A stretch of 64,000 nt of DNA from an uncultured Collinsella sp. (GTDB taxonomy: Bacteria > Actinomycetota > Coriobacteriia > Coriobacteriales > Coriobacteriaceae). Shown one piece after another: positions 8,758 to 18,104 of the stretch; positions within the stretch are counted from its first letter, which is position 1, and every line of letters begins with the position of its first letter. The position numbers and the translations under genes are program-made. The stretch lies in the NCBI GenBank assembly GCA_902479135.1, contig CABSNU010000007.1, forward strand, positions 1 through 64,000, in the 5' to 3' direction. The notes under the pieces were generated by a model. The model was given only the letters and a program-made list of their open reading frames with translations. It was not told the origin of the DNA and ran no database searches.

Positions 8758-10561
8758 CTCCTTTCGCAGCCTGAAGCGATCCACTGGGGCCAGAGGAAGA
8801 CAGGGCATTTGCGCCATCCACGACGCCCGCATCCCCCGCAAACTCCATCTGCGAGGCATAGATCTCCTGATAAATGGCGTCGCCCGCCAGCAGCTCCTCG
8901 TGCGTGCCCACACCGTGGACACAGCCGTCGTCCAACACCACGATGCGGTCGGCATCCATAACGCTCGCAATGCGCTGCGCAATGACAATCACCGTCGTAT
9001 TGGGAATCTGAGCAATATGCTCGCGAATCTTAGCGTCGGTCGCCATATCGACCGCGCTGGTTGAGTCATCAAAAATGAGCACGCGCGGATGCTTGAGCAG
9101 CGTGCGCGCAATGCACAGGCGTTGCTTCTGGCCGCCCGAAACACCGGCGCCGCCTTGGCCCAACTCGCCGTCCAGCCCGCCGATGCGATCCAGGAACTCG
9201 TCCACGCATGCCGCCCGGCAGGCCGCGAGGAGCTCATCGTCCGACGCCTGCGGATTGCCCCACTGCAGGTTCTCGCGCACGGTACCCGTGAACAGCACAT
9301 TCTTTTGCAGCACGATACCCACGGCGTCGCGCAGGGCAACCAGGTCGTAATTGCGCACATCGCGCCCGCCCACGAGTACGGCGCCTTCGGTGGCGTCGTA
9401 CAGGCGCGCGATCAGCTGCACAAGCGAACTCTTGCCCGAGCCCGTGCCGCCGAGCACGCCCACCGTGGAGCCCGCCTCAATGCAAAGGTCAATATGCTCG
9501 AGTACATCCTCGGCAGCATCCGCGCGGTACTTAAACGACACGTCGCGAAACTCGATGCTTCCGTCGGCCACCTCGTGCACGGCAGCGGCAGCGTCGGGCG
9601 CCTGGATAAGCGAACGCTCGTCGAGCACCCGCGAGATGCGTTCCACGCTGGCAAGTGCGCGCGTGAGCAGCAAAAACACGTTGGAAATCATCATGAGCGA
9701 GTTCATGATCAGCAGCACATAGCTCATAAAGCCCGTGAGCGAGCCCACGCCGAGCTCGCCGGCAAGAATCATGCGACCGCCGATCCACAGAATGGAAAGC
9801 GCCGCCACGTACATCGACAGCTGAAACACCGGCAAGTTGAGCACAGCGTTGCCAAAGGTCTTCGTCGCCGTATGCGCAAGCTCGGTATTGACAGCATCGA
9901 ACTTGGCCTCCTCGTGCTCGGCGCGCACGTACGCCTTGACGGCGCGCACGGCGGTGAGGTCCTCCTGCACCACGCCGTTGAGATGGTCCATCGAGGTCTG
10001 CAGCTGGCGGTAGAGCGGACTGACACGGTAGGTAATAACGCCCAGCACGATCGCCAGCACCGGCAGGATGATCGCGAATACCGTAGCGAGCGGACGCGAC
10101 AGCACCAGCGCATAGACCAAGCCGACGATGAGCGTCACGGGACCGCGCACCATGGGGCGAAAGCCATTGCCGATGGCATTTTGGATGACGGTGATATCGG
10201 TAGTCATGCGGGTGACGAGCGAGCTGGCGTCGTAGTTATCCAGATTGCCAAAAGCGAGCGTCTGGATCTTGCGGTACTCCGCCTCGCGCAAGTTAGCGCC
10301 CAGCCCCGAGGCGACGCGAGCAGACGTGCGTGCATAGCCCAAGCCAAGTACCAGCGAACATGCGGCGCATACCAACATATACGTGCCCTGCAACAGCATG
10401 TAGTTGATGTCGCCCGCGGGCACGCCCACATCGATGATATTTGCCATGATGACCGGGATAAACAGCTCGAGCGCCGTCTCGGCCGTCACAAAGAGCACGC
10501 CGAGCATGGCATCGCGGCGGTATGCCCCCAGATAGGAAAACAAAATCTTGAGATTGCGCAC
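8741..10561 (-). CDS. ABC exporter subunit, degenerate ATPase half (heterodimer partner 1)
   Basis: A 606-residue half-transporter, first gene of the pair. Walker A (GGTGSGKSS) and signature (VSGGQKQRL) are intact. Walker B reads LIFDDSTSAVD, with Asp where the catalytic Glu should be, and the H-loop reads VIAQRIASV, with Gln replacing the switch His. This matches the degenerate site of known heterodimeric exporters such as BmrC or TM287. The start is a GTG with AGGGGA upstream. Overlap with the next gene implies coupled translation. Confidence 0.92.
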   Translation of the reverse strand: MRNLKILFSYLGAYRRDAMLGVLFVTAETALELFIPVIMANIIDVGVPAGDINYMLLQGTYMLVCAACSLVLGLGYARTSARVASGLGANLREAEYRKIQTLAFGNLDNYDASSLVTRMTTDITVIQNAIGNGFRPMVRGPVTLIVGLVYALVLSRPLATVFAIILPVLAIVLGVITYRVSPLYRQLQTSMDHLNGVVQEDLTAVRAVKAYVRAEHEEAKFDAVNTELAHTATKTFGNAVLNLPVFQLSMYVAALSILWIGGRMILAGELGVGSLTGFMSYVLLIMNSLMMISNVFLLLTRALASVERISRVLDERSLIQAPDAAAAVHEVADGSIEFRDVSFKYRADAAEDVLEHIDLCIEAGSTVGVLGGTGSGKSSLVQLIARLYDATEGAVLVGGRDVRNYDLVALRDAVGIVLQKNVLFTGTVRENLQWGNPQASDDELLAACRAACVDEFLDRIGGLDGELGQGGAGVSGGQKQRLCIARTLLKHPRVLIFDDSTSAVDMATDAKIREHIAQIPNTTVIVIAQRIASVMDADRIVVLDDGCVHGVGTHEELLAGDAIYQEIYASQMEFAGDAGVVDGANALSSSGPSGSLQAAKGDEHRA

Positions 10562-10749
10562 GCAGGTTCATCCCCTATCAAACGTTGTTCGCAAACGCAC
10601 GTATTATTGCGCGCCGAGCGATGGTGTCAAGTGCTCCGAAATCGATTTCTACAAGGCTGGCGCAGGCGCTAAGCCTACACGGCGCGCGACCGTATTCAAA
10701 TGGAAATGATTGAAGGCGCGATTTTTTCGCCCGACCGCCAACATAAACC

Positions 10750-10780
10750 TTGACTCTACAATCGTTGTAGGGTTTTCACT
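10750..10780 (+). promoter_or_regulatory. MerR-type promoter/operator of the MATE-MerR operon
   Basis: TTGACT at 10750-10755 and a -10-like TTCACT at 10775-10780 are separated by 19 bases, the long spacer typical of MerR-activated promoters. The spacer holds the perfect inverted repeat CTACAATCGTTGTAG, and the flanking ACT and GGT extend it to a 21-base imperfect palindrome. This arrangement is what MerR-family activators bind and untwist. It lies 42 bases before the MATE start, and a MerR regulator is encoded two genes along. Confidence 0.75.
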
Positions 10781-10821
10781 ACACTGGTACGTAAACGAAC
10801 CAAGCCAGAAAGTGCCCGCCC

Positions 10822-12168
10822 ATGGAACACGACCTCACACGCGGCAATGTCCTCAAGACCATCGCGGTCTTCGCCCTGCCCTATATGCTCTCGTACTTTT
10901 TGCAGATGCTCTACGGCATGGCCGACCTGTACTTTATCGGGCAGTTTAGCGGCGCCGCCGGCATCACTGCCGTGGGCAACGGCGCGCAGACGCTTTACAT
11001 CATTACCGTGACGCTCGTGGGCCTGGCCATGGGAACGACCGTCATCGTCGGCCACGCCGTGGGATCGCGCCGCTTCGACCGCGCCGAGGCCGCCATCGGC
11101 AACACCATCACGCTTTTTATGGGCGTCTCGGTGGTGCTGGCCGCGCTCTTGCTCGCGCTGTGCCCGCAGATCGTGGCACTCATCGGCACGCCGGCCGAAG
11201 CGGTCGAAGGCACTGCCGCCTACCTGCGCATCTGCTTTATCGGCATTCCGTGCATCGCCGCGTACAACATCCTTTCGGCCATTTTTCGCGGCCTGGGCGA
11301 TTCGCGCTCGCCCATGTACGTGATCGGCGTGGCGTGCGTTATCAACATCGCGCTCGACTTTCTGTTTATTGGCCATATGGGGCTCGGCCCCGTGGGCGCG
11401 GCGCTCGGCACGGTGATCGCGCAGACGGCAAGCGTTGCCCTTGCACTCGTATGGCTCAAGAGCCGCCGCACGAACATCCACGTCAAGCGCAGCGACCTGC
11501 GTCCGCAACCCGAGGTGCTCGGCAGCATCCTTAAAATCGGCGTGCCCGTGGCCGTGCAGGACGGCTGCATCCAGGTGGCGTTTATGTTCATCACCGTTAT
11601 CGCCAACCACCGCGGGCTGGTCGACGCCGCCGCCGTGGGCCTGGTCGAGAAGATGATCAGCTTTTTGTTCATTGTACCGAGCTCCATGGGTGCCACCGTC
11701 AGCGCGCTCACGGCGCAAAACGCCGGCGCGGGCAAGGGCGACCGCGCACGTCAGGTGCTCAAGGACGCCATGACCATCTCGGTGGTGTACGGCTGCCTGA
11801 TCACGGCGCTCATGTGGTTGGTGGCACCGGCGTTTCTCGGCTTTTTTGCCAAGGACGCCGCAGTGGTCGCAGCCGGCACCGGCTATATGCGCAGCTACAT
11901 TTTCGACGCGATCTTTGCCGGCATTCACATTTGCTTTAGCGGCTTTTTTGCCGCGTACGGCAAGAGCTACATCGGCTTTGCGCACAACGTGCTGGCCGTG
12001 GCGCTCATTCGCGTGCCGGGCGCGTGGCTGCTGTCGAACGCCTATTCCGATACGTTGTTTCCCATGGGCATCGCCTCGCCTTGTGGGTCGATTCTTTCGG
12101 CAGCCATTTGCGTGGCGGCGTTTACGGTGCTCAACCGCCGCGGCACTTTTGACAAGCTCGTGGCGTAG
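10822..12168 (+). CDS. MATE family efflux transporter
   Basis: A 448-residue, 12-helix MATE antiporter that expels cationic drugs or metabolites using Na+ or H+. The N-terminus (NVLKTIAVFALPYMLSYFLQ) and the internal repetition of two bundles fit the DinF/NorM superfamily. The start ATG at 10822 follows shortly after the MerR-type promoter. It is co-transcribed with the MerR gene 55 bases downstream, so the regulator likely induces its own exporter. Substrate not determinable. Confidence 0.9.
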   Translation: MEHDLTRGNVLKTIAVFALPYMLSYFLQMLYGMADLYFIGQFSGAAGITAVGNGAQTLYIITVTLVGLAMGTTVIVGHAVGSRRFDRAEAAIGNTITLFMGVSVVLAALLLALCPQIVALIGTPAEAVEGTAAYLRICFIGIPCIAAYNILSAIFRGLGDSRSPMYVIGVACVINIALDFLFIGHMGLGPVGAALGTVIAQTASVALALVWLKSRRTNIHVKRSDLRPQPEVLGSILKIGVPVAVQDGCIQVAFMFITVIANHRGLVDAAAVGLVEKMISFLFIVPSSMGATVSALTAQNAGAGKGDRARQVLKDAMTISVVYGCLITALMWLVAPAFLGFFAKDAAVVAAGTGYMRSYIFDAIFAGIHICFSGFFAAYGKSYIGFAHNVLAVALIRVPGAWLLSNAYSDTLFPMGIASPCGSILSAAICVAAFTVLNRRGTFDKLVA

Positions 12169-12223
12169 CAAGTCGACGCATGCCTAACACCTCTCCCCTG
12201 TTTTTACCGAAAGGAGCGGTCCT

Positions 12224-13069
12224 GTGACCGACATGCCAAGCGAACACACCGAGGGCCTGCTCCGCATTGGCGAGGTGGCGCGCCTGCTCAATTTGAGCGT
12301 GGGCACACTGCGCCATTACGAACAGATGGGGCTATTGGAGCCGGCATATGTCGATCCGGCGAGTGGGTACCGCTACTACGGATCGCGGCAGCTCTCCACC
12401 CTCAACACCATCGGCAACTTGCGCGTTCTCGACTTGCCGCTGGCCCAGATTCGCGAGTTTGTCACTACACGCGATATGGATTTGATGCAACGGCAACTGA
12501 CCAAGCAACAGGAGTTAATTGAGCGCAAGCGGCGTGAGCTGGAGCGCATGTCGCGCAAGATTGACCAGCGGCTTGCCTTGCTTCATGGCGCTTTGAATAC
12601 TGATCTCGACACCATTAGCGAAATCGAGGAACCCGAACTTCGCTGCGCCACGCTGCACGAGCGCGTCAATCCCACCGACGCCTATTCGCTGGGATGGCAT
12701 ATCCGCCAGCTTCAGCAGGGGCAGCACGAAACCTTTGCCTATCTGGGCAATCTGGGTGTGGGTATCGCGCCCGAACGCCTCGCCGCCGGCGATTTTGATG
12801 GCTACGACGAGGTCTTTCTGCTGCTCGATGACACCGATGATTACTTGGGCGATGTTGAGACGCGACCTGCCGCGCGCTGCCTGACCATAAGCTTCCGCGG
12901 CACGCACGGACAAGCAGCCCCGCGCTACGAGCGGCTGCTCAGCTATATGCGCGAACGCAACCTGACGCCCGCCGGCCCGTCGCGCGAGATCGCCCTAATC
13001 GATGACATCATCAGCGATGACCCAGCGACCTACGTGACGCAGATCACGGTGCCGGTCTCTCTAGGCTAG
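12224..13069 (+). CDS. MerR family regulator with GyrI-like effector domain
   Basis: A 281-residue regulator. Residues about 10-80 form the MerR winged helix (LLRIGEVARLLNLSVGTLRHYEQMGLL, then GYRYY). A coiled-coil dimerisation helix follows (about 80-120). The C-terminal portion (about 130-281) resembles the GyrI/BmrR-type ligand-binding domain that senses drugs. The start is GTG with AAAGGAG seven bases upstream. The preceding MATE exporter and the MerR-type promoter suggest a BmrR-style drug-responsive circuit. Its final nine bases overlap the end of the convergent small ORF. Confidence 0.88.
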   Translation: MTDMPSEHTEGLLRIGEVARLLNLSVGTLRHYEQMGLLEPAYVDPASGYRYYGSRQLSTLNTIGNLRVLDLPLAQIREFVTTRDMDLMQRQLTKQQELIERKRRELERMSRKIDQRLALLHGALNTDLDTISEIEEPELRCATLHERVNPTDAYSLGWHIRQLQQGQHETFAYLGNLGVGIAPERLAAGDFDGYDEVFLLLDDTDDYLGDVETRPAARCLTISFRGTHGQAAPRYERLLSYMRERNLTPAGPSREIALIDDIISDDPATYVTQITVPVSLG

Positions 13070-13240
13070 ACCGAGCCTCGCCTCTAACTCGGTCAACGCC
13101 TCAAAGGCATCGCGAGATGCACCCGCCGCGCGCTCGCGCTCGGCAACGCAAATTCGCATCATTAAGCGCTCTTTTGCCTGCACTTGGGAATGCCTCGCGC
13201 GCCCTTCCACCTGCGAGCAATTGCGATTCTCGATATCCAT
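13061..13240 (-). CDS. Small ORF coupled to ligA, unknown function
   Basis: A 59-residue ORF whose ATG overlaps the ligA stop codon (TAATG), which is strong evidence of translational coupling. The predicted protein begins MDIENRNCSQ and is charged and helical, with RERERAAGASRDAFEALTELEARLG-like character near its end; I recognise no family. It ends inside the last codons of the convergent MerR gene. Base composition matches neighbours. It may be a DNA-ligase-associated helper or a mere 3' extension. Confidence 0.55.
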   Translation of the reverse strand: MDIENRNCSQVEGRARHSQVQAKERLMMRICVAERERAAGASRDAFEALTELEARLGLA

Positions 13241-15468
13241 TACGCCTCCGGCACCTCACCAGTAGCTAAGATCTGCTCGAGCGCGTCCTCGTCCAGCACG
13301 GGCACACCCAGCTGCTCGGCCTTGGTGAGCTTGGAGCCCGCTTTGGGGCCGGCGACCAGATAGCTCGTCTTCTTTGACACACTGCCCGAAACCTTAGCGC
13401 CGAGCACCTTGAGTGCCGCACCCGCCTCGTCGCGCGTGCGGTTGACGAGCGTGCCGGTGAGCACGAAGGTCAGACCCGCAAGCGGCTGTGCGTCGGCAAG
13501 CTCGCCTGCCACGCCCGCGTCGGCCGCGGCTTGCGCGTGCGCGGCGCCCAAGTCGACCTCGAGCGACAGACCCGCCTGGCGCAGGCGCTCCAGCACGGCA
13601 AGGTTCTCGGGCACGGCCAGGAACTGCTTGACGCTCGCCGCAATCTTGGGACCGATGCCCTCGCACTCGGCGATGTCCTCTTCGCTCGCCAAGATGAGCT
13701 TGTCAATCGACAGGAATCGCTCGGCGATGACCTCGCCCACGCTCTTGCCCACATGGCGGATGCCCAGGGCAAACAGCACGCGACCGAGCGGCTGGCTCTT
13801 GGACTTGTTGAGCTCGGCGATGATTTTCTCGGCCGTCTTGAGGCCCACCGGAATGGGGTCGCCCTTCTTGACGCCCTTTTTGCTGTTGGAGCTGGCGTAC
13901 ACGCGGCCCGTGTCCAGTCCGGCGATGTCGTCGACCGTGAGCTGGTAGAAGTCCGCGACGTCGTGAATCAGCCCGGCGGCGATCATCTTGTCGACAATCT
14001 CATCGCCTAGGCCATCGACGTCCATACAGCCGCGACTCACCCAGTGGAGCAGGCGCTCCTTGAGCTGTGCGGGGCAGTCGATGGACACGCAGCGGTAGGC
14101 AACCTCGCCGTCCTCGTGCACCACGGGGCTGCCGCACACGGGGCAGACCTCGGGCATGTGCCAGTCAACGCTGTCGGCCGGGCGCTTATCGAGCACCGGG
14201 CCCACGACCTCGGGGATTACGTCGCCCGCCTTGTGCACGATGATAGTGTCGCCCTCGCGCACGTTTTTGCGGCGGATCTCGTCGATGTTGTGCAGCGTGG
14301 CGCGCGCGATGGTAGAGCCGGCGACCGTCACCGGGTCGAACTCGGCGACCGGCGTGAGCACACCGGTGCGGCCCACCTGGATGCGAATTTCGCGCAGGAC
14401 GGTCTGCTTTTCCTCGGGCGGGAACTTAAATGCAATGGCCCAGCGCGGTGCGCGGGCAGTAAAGCCCAGGTCGAGCTGCTGTTGGAAGCTGTCGACCTTT
14501 ACGACCACGCCGTCGATGTCGTAGTCCAGGTCACCGCGATGCTCGAGGGCCTGGGCGCAGAACTCGTGGACCTCGGCCGGCGTGGCGCAACGAGCCACGT
14601 TGGGGTTGACGCTAAAGCCGGCGCTGCGCAGCCAGTCCAGAAACTCGCGCTGGCTGTGGACGTGCAGCGGATCGGTATCGGCGATGGCGTAGATAAAGGT
14701 GGCCAGGTCGCGACGTGCTGTGATCTTGGGATCCTTCTGGCGCAACGATCCGGCGGCGGCGTTGCGTGGGTTGGCGAAGGGATCGCGACCCTCGGCATCG
14801 GCCTCGTCGTTTAGGCGCACAAAGCTGCCCTTAGGCATGTAAACCTCGCCGCGCACCTCGATGGTACGCTCGCGGTCGGCGCCCATGTGGGCGAGCGCTG
14901 CCTCGGACAGATGCATGGGCACATCCTTGATGGTGCGCACGTTGAGCGACACGTCCTCGCCCGTGGTGCCGTCGCCGCGCGTGGCGGCGCGTACGAAGGT
15001 GCCGTTTTGGTAGGTAAGGGCCACGCCCAGGCCGTCGATCTTGAGCTCGCAGGTATAGGTGACGCTACCGGCGCCGAGCGCATCCTCGGCGCGCTGGAGC
15101 CACGTGTCGAGTTCGTCCAGATCCATGGCATCGTCCATGGAATACATGCGTGCCATGTGCGTGACCGGCGTAAACTGCTCGCTCACGTAGCCGCCCACGC
15201 GCTGGGTATAGCTGTCGGGCGTCACCAGGTCGGGGTAGGCCGCCTCGATCTCCTGCAGCTCAACGAGCATTTTGTCGAAGGCGGCGTCCGTGATCTCGGG
15301 TGCGTCGAGCATGTAGTAGCGATAGGCGTGGTAATCGAGCTCGTGGCGCAGCTCAGCCGCGCGCGCTGCCGCCTGGGCATGGGCGTCGGCCGGTGCAGCG
15401 GCATCCGCGCTCGCGGGCGTTTCGGTATCGATGTCCACACCGTCACCAAACAGGCTCGATTGCTCCAT
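13240..15468 (-). CDS. ligA: NAD-dependent DNA ligase LigA
   Basis: A 742-residue NAD+-dependent DNA ligase that seals nicks in replication and repair. The adenylation motif KIDG holds the catalytic Lys143. Domain order is complete: Ia and adenylation domain, OB fold, four-Cys zinc finger (CPVCGSP...CVSIDCPAQ), helix-hairpin-helix region (about 500-640) and a C-terminal BRCT domain. It is longer than average because of an Asp/Ala-rich N-terminal extension of about 35 residues. I chose the ATG at 15468, preceded by AGGAG; an extra 40 codons upstream are open but have no family similarity. Confidence 0.96.
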   Translation of the reverse strand: MEQSSLFGDGVDIDTETPASADAAAPADAHAQAAARAAELRHELDYHAYRYYMLDAPEITDAAFDKMLVELQEIEAAYPDLVTPDSYTQRVGGYVSEQFTPVTHMARMYSMDDAMDLDELDTWLQRAEDALGAGSVTYTCELKIDGLGVALTYQNGTFVRAATRGDGTTGEDVSLNVRTIKDVPMHLSEAALAHMGADRERTIEVRGEVYMPKGSFVRLNDEADAEGRDPFANPRNAAAGSLRQKDPKITARRDLATFIYAIADTDPLHVHSQREFLDWLRSAGFSVNPNVARCATPAEVHEFCAQALEHRGDLDYDIDGVVVKVDSFQQQLDLGFTARAPRWAIAFKFPPEEKQTVLREIRIQVGRTGVLTPVAEFDPVTVAGSTIARATLHNIDEIRRKNVREGDTIIVHKAGDVIPEVVGPVLDKRPADSVDWHMPEVCPVCGSPVVHEDGEVAYRCVSIDCPAQLKERLLHWVSRGCMDVDGLGDEIVDKMIAAGLIHDVADFYQLTVDDIAGLDTGRVYASSNSKKGVKKGDPIPVGLKTAEKIIAELNKSKSQPLGRVLFALGIRHVGKSVGEVIAERFLSIDKLILASEEDIAECEGIGPKIAASVKQFLAVPENLAVLERLRQAGLSLEVDLGAAHAQAAADAGVAGELADAQPLAGLTFVLTGTLVNRTRDEAGAALKVLGAKVSGSVSKKTSYLVAGPKAGSKLTKAEQLGVPVLDEDALEQILATGEVPEA

Positions 15469-15616
15469 AGCGGCACTCCTTCGCTCGATTTCAAACGGAT
15501 ACAAGAGTACCACCGGTCGCGATGGGGTCGAATAACCCTTTCGAACCGCACCGAATCGGCAGCCGCCAGACCGGAGTGGATCGCGCAATCAACTCATGCC
15601 CTTGCCATTTCTAAAT

Positions 15617-15643
15617 GATCCGTTTCCCCATCCCCAACGGATC
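15617..15643. repeat. GGATC-arm hairpin (R4-like)
   Basis: Arms GATCCGTT (15617-15624) and AACGGATC (15636-15643) around a CCCATCCCC loop. The loop and right arm resemble sequences at about 51268-51286 and 60690-60709 (CTCCRTCCCCAAGGGATCA), suggesting a dispersed repeat. Confidence 0.5.
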
Positions 15644-15652
15644 AATAAGAAA

Positions 15653-15688
15653 AGAGGGGCTGTCCTGCGTTGGCGGAACAGCCCCTCT
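15653..15688 (-). terminator. Terminator downstream of htrA
   Basis: An 11-bp stem AGAGGGGCTGT/ACAGCCCCTCT with a 14-base loop, followed on the minus strand by TTTTCTT. It lies 27 bases past the htrA stop. Confidence 0.85.
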
Positions 15689-15714
15689 GGCATCGGTATG
15701 TGCGATACGGCTCG

Positions 15715-17184
15715 TTAGTAACCCTGGCCGTAGCCTTGACCCTGGCCCTGGCCCTGCTGGCCCAGCAGCTCCTCCAGGTACTGGCGCAGCTGTTCATCGG
15801 TAATACCGCCGTTGCCGGTGTCGGTCGCGCTGTCGTTCTGCTGCTGGTTCTGCAGCTCCTCGTCGGAACCCAGCTCGACCGTGACCTTCTTCTCTTCCTT
15901 GCCGCGCATGAGTGTGATCTCGACCTTCTCGCCCACCTCGTGGCTGCGCAGCGCGATGATCAGGCCATCGGCGCTCGTAATCTCATCGTCGCCCAGCTTG
16001 GTGATGACGTCGCCCTCCTGAATGCCGGCCTTGGCGGCAGGACCGTCCTCGACGACGCTCGCCACGTATGCGCCGCTATCGGTGCTCAGCTTATTAGTGC
16101 GGGCGTTGAGCGCATTGACGCTCGAAAGCGTAGCGCCCATGTACGGATGCACCGGCGTCTTGCCGTCGATGATCTGGTCGGCAATGTTCTTGGCGTAATT
16201 AACCGGAATGGCAAAACCCACGCCCGAGCTGGAGCCCGAATAGCTCTCGATGAGCGAGTTGATACCCACGAGCTCGCCGTTGTCGTTGACGAGCGCGCCA
16301 CCGGAGTTGCCCGGGTTAATGGCGGCATCGGTCTGGATCATGTTGGCATAGATGGTACTACCGCTGGTAGAGCTCATGGCCGTGGAGCGGTAGAGCGCCG
16401 AGACGATACCGGTGGAGACAGACTGCTCGTTGCCAAACGGCGAACCGATCGCCATGACCCACTCGCCCACGTTGAGCTTGGAGGAGTCGCCGATCTCGAT
16501 CGGGGTAAGCTTGGAGGCATCGGCATCCTTGAGCTTGATGACGGCGAGGTCGCTCGAGGCATCGTTGCCCACGAACTCGGCCTCGTAGGTGGTGCCGTCA
16601 TCCATGGTCACCACGTACTGGTCGTAACCATCGACCACATGGTTGTTGGTGAGGATGTGGCCCTCGGTATCGAGCACAACGCCCGAGCCGACGCTGCCCG
16701 AGTTATTCGAATCGTCAGCAGACTGCGAAAGTGAGCCATTCTGGCTACCGCTCGAAGTGGCGGTGATGGAAACCACGGAGGGCAGGGCCTTGGCAGAAAC
16801 GGCCTCGGCCAGCGTGGTGTCCTCGGAATCAATCGTAATCTTTTGCGTCGAGGAACCCGAAGCGCCCGCCGTCACGGCATTCTTGCCACCACCGATATCG
16901 AGCGTGCCACTCATAATGAGCGCGATGACCAGCAGGGCGCCGCAGGCGCAGCCGGCAAGCGCTGTAATAAAGATCGGCAGCTTTTTGGTCTTGGTCTTGA
17001 CCACCGTGTGCTTGTTTACAACCTGCTGGCTGCCAAGCGGCTTTCCGGTCTGCGTGTCGTAGGCCTGCACGTAGGGAATGTTGTTGCCATCGGCAGGCGT
17101 CGACTCCACCTGCACACGCGGCTGCTGTTGGGTCTCGCCGGCGTTGCCCGCATCCTGGGGACGCTGGGAATCGTACTCGCTCAT
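15715..17184 (-). CDS. HtrA/DegP-like trypsin-like serine protease with PDZ domain
   Basis: A 489-residue membrane-anchored HtrA protease for extracytoplasmic protein quality control. A hydrophilic N-terminal tail (1-65) is followed by one membrane helix (about 69-92), so the protease domain faces outward. The catalytic triad is visible: His in LTNNHVVDG, Asp in SSDLAVIKL, Ser in GNSGGALV. One PDZ domain follows (about 370-455), then a Gln/Gly-rich tail rich in GQG repeats. I chose the start at 17184, with AAAGGAT upstream; 13 earlier codons are open but lack a site. Confidence 0.93.
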   Translation of the reverse strand: MSEYDSQRPQDAGNAGETQQQPRVQVESTPADGNNIPYVQAYDTQTGKPLGSQQVVNKHTVVKTKTKKLPIFITALAGCACGALLVIALIMSGTLDIGGGKNAVTAGASGSSTQKITIDSEDTTLAEAVSAKALPSVVSITATSSGSQNGSLSQSADDSNNSGSVGSGVVLDTEGHILTNNHVVDGYDQYVVTMDDGTTYEAEFVGNDASSDLAVIKLKDADASKLTPIEIGDSSKLNVGEWVMAIGSPFGNEQSVSTGIVSALYRSTAMSSTSGSTIYANMIQTDAAINPGNSGGALVNDNGELVGINSLIESYSGSSSGVGFAIPVNYAKNIADQIIDGKTPVHPYMGATLSSVNALNARTNKLSTDSGAYVASVVEDGPAAKAGIQEGDVITKLGDDEITSADGLIIALRSHEVGEKVEITLMRGKEEKKVTVELGSDEELQNQQQNDSATDTGNGGITDEQLRQYLEELLGQQGQGQGQGYGQGY

Positions 17185-17213
17185 AGCTGCGATCCTTTCG
17201 TCAAATAACCAAA

Positions 17214-17237
17214 GGCCCGCCAAACATGTGGCGGGCC
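17214..17237 (-). terminator. Hairpin between glnR-like gene and htrA
   Basis: Stem GGCCCGCC/GGCGGGCC with an eight-base loop, followed on the minus strand by TTTGGTTATTTG. It lies 155 bases after the upstream regulator's stop and 30 bases before the htrA start, so it may be a terminator or a leader attenuator. Confidence 0.55.
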
Positions 17238-17353
17238 ATCATTGTTCACGTTGAGTTGTACCCCAATATGCGGGCGTACGTGTATGAGAACGCAATCTTT
17301 TAGGAAGGCTTAAGTTCTGTTGCAGATTCGAGAGGGACCCGCACCTGCGTCAA

Positions 17354-17386
17354 AACCACTACAAAGGCGCCTGCCCCCCTGTGGTG
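17354..17386. repeat. Palindromic repeat R1, degenerate copy d
   Basis: AACCACTACAAAGG ... CCCCTGTGGTG, a decayed form of the R1 palindrome with the CCTGCCCC centre. It ends six bases before the stop of the GlnR-like gene. Confidence 0.5.
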
Positions 17387-17391
17387 AAAAT

Positions 17392-18054
17392 CTAGTCCTT
17401 AAACAGATAGCCCACGCCGCGGACGGTGGTGATGTGCGCCGCGATCTGCGGGCCCACCTTGGAGCGGATGCGTCGGATGTGCACGTCGACGGTGCGCGTG
17501 CCGCCGCAGTACTCAAAGCCCCACACGCGGTGCAGCAGCACCTCGCGGCTGTAGGCGCGGTTGGGGTGCGTCGCCAAAAAGCTCAGCAGCGAGTACTCCA
17601 TCAGCGTCAGGTCAATGGGCTCGTTATCGAGTGTCACCTGGTAGGTAGCCAGATTAATCTCGAGGTTATCGATGTTGAGCACATCGTCGGCGGTGACGGT
17701 CTCCTCCTCGCCCATCAGGCGCTGCGCGCGAGCCTTGAGCTCGTTTGGCGTCGCCGTGGGGCACACAAAGTCGGCATGCGCGTGATTCGGCAGGCGCAGG
17801 GTACCGAGCGCCTCGTCGTCAACGATCACCAACATGGGAACGCCACCGCGATCGTCGAGCCACTTGGCAATCTGATCGATGCGGTCGCTGCGGATGCCGT
17901 CGGAGTCGAGGATCAGCAGGTCAAAGTCGTGCGCCGCAGTCGGCGAATCGGGAGTGGCCAGACTCACCTCGACACCCAGGGTGGTCGTCAAGCTGCGGGC
18001 AAACTCGTGGAAGCGCGTCGTGCGCGCCATGAACAGGGCACTCTTATCGGACAT
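17392..18054 (-). CDS. GlnR-like orphan response regulator
   Basis: A 220-residue OmpR-type regulator. The C-terminal winged helix contains VWGFEYCGGTRTVDVHIRR; the GGTRTVDVH string is very close to actinobacterial GlnR. The receiver (1-115) is atypical: it keeps Asp50 (LLILDSDG) but lacks the acidic pair near the N-terminus and the conserved Lys, as in GlnR, which works without phosphorylation. No sensor kinase is adjacent. It lies 50 bases downstream of glnA. I chose ATG 18054, with GGAGG upstream; a longer frame overlaps glnA. Role as nitrogen regulator is inferred from similarity, context and the box at 19508-19523. Confidence 0.8.
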   Translation of the reverse strand: MSDKSALFMARTTRFHEFARSLTTTLGVEVSLATPDSPTAAHDFDLLILDSDGIRSDRIDQIAKWLDDRGGVPMLVIVDDEALGTLRLPNHAHADFVCPTATPNELKARAQRLMGEEETVTADDVLNIDNLEINLATYQVTLDNEPIDLTLMEYSLLSFLATHPNRAYSREVLLHRVWGFEYCGGTRTVDVHIRRIRSKVGPQIAAHITTVRGVGYLFKD

Positions 18055-18104
18055 ATCGGCCTCCAAAGAAATGAGCTCAATCGTACTGGAACAAGCCAGC
18101 GCGA

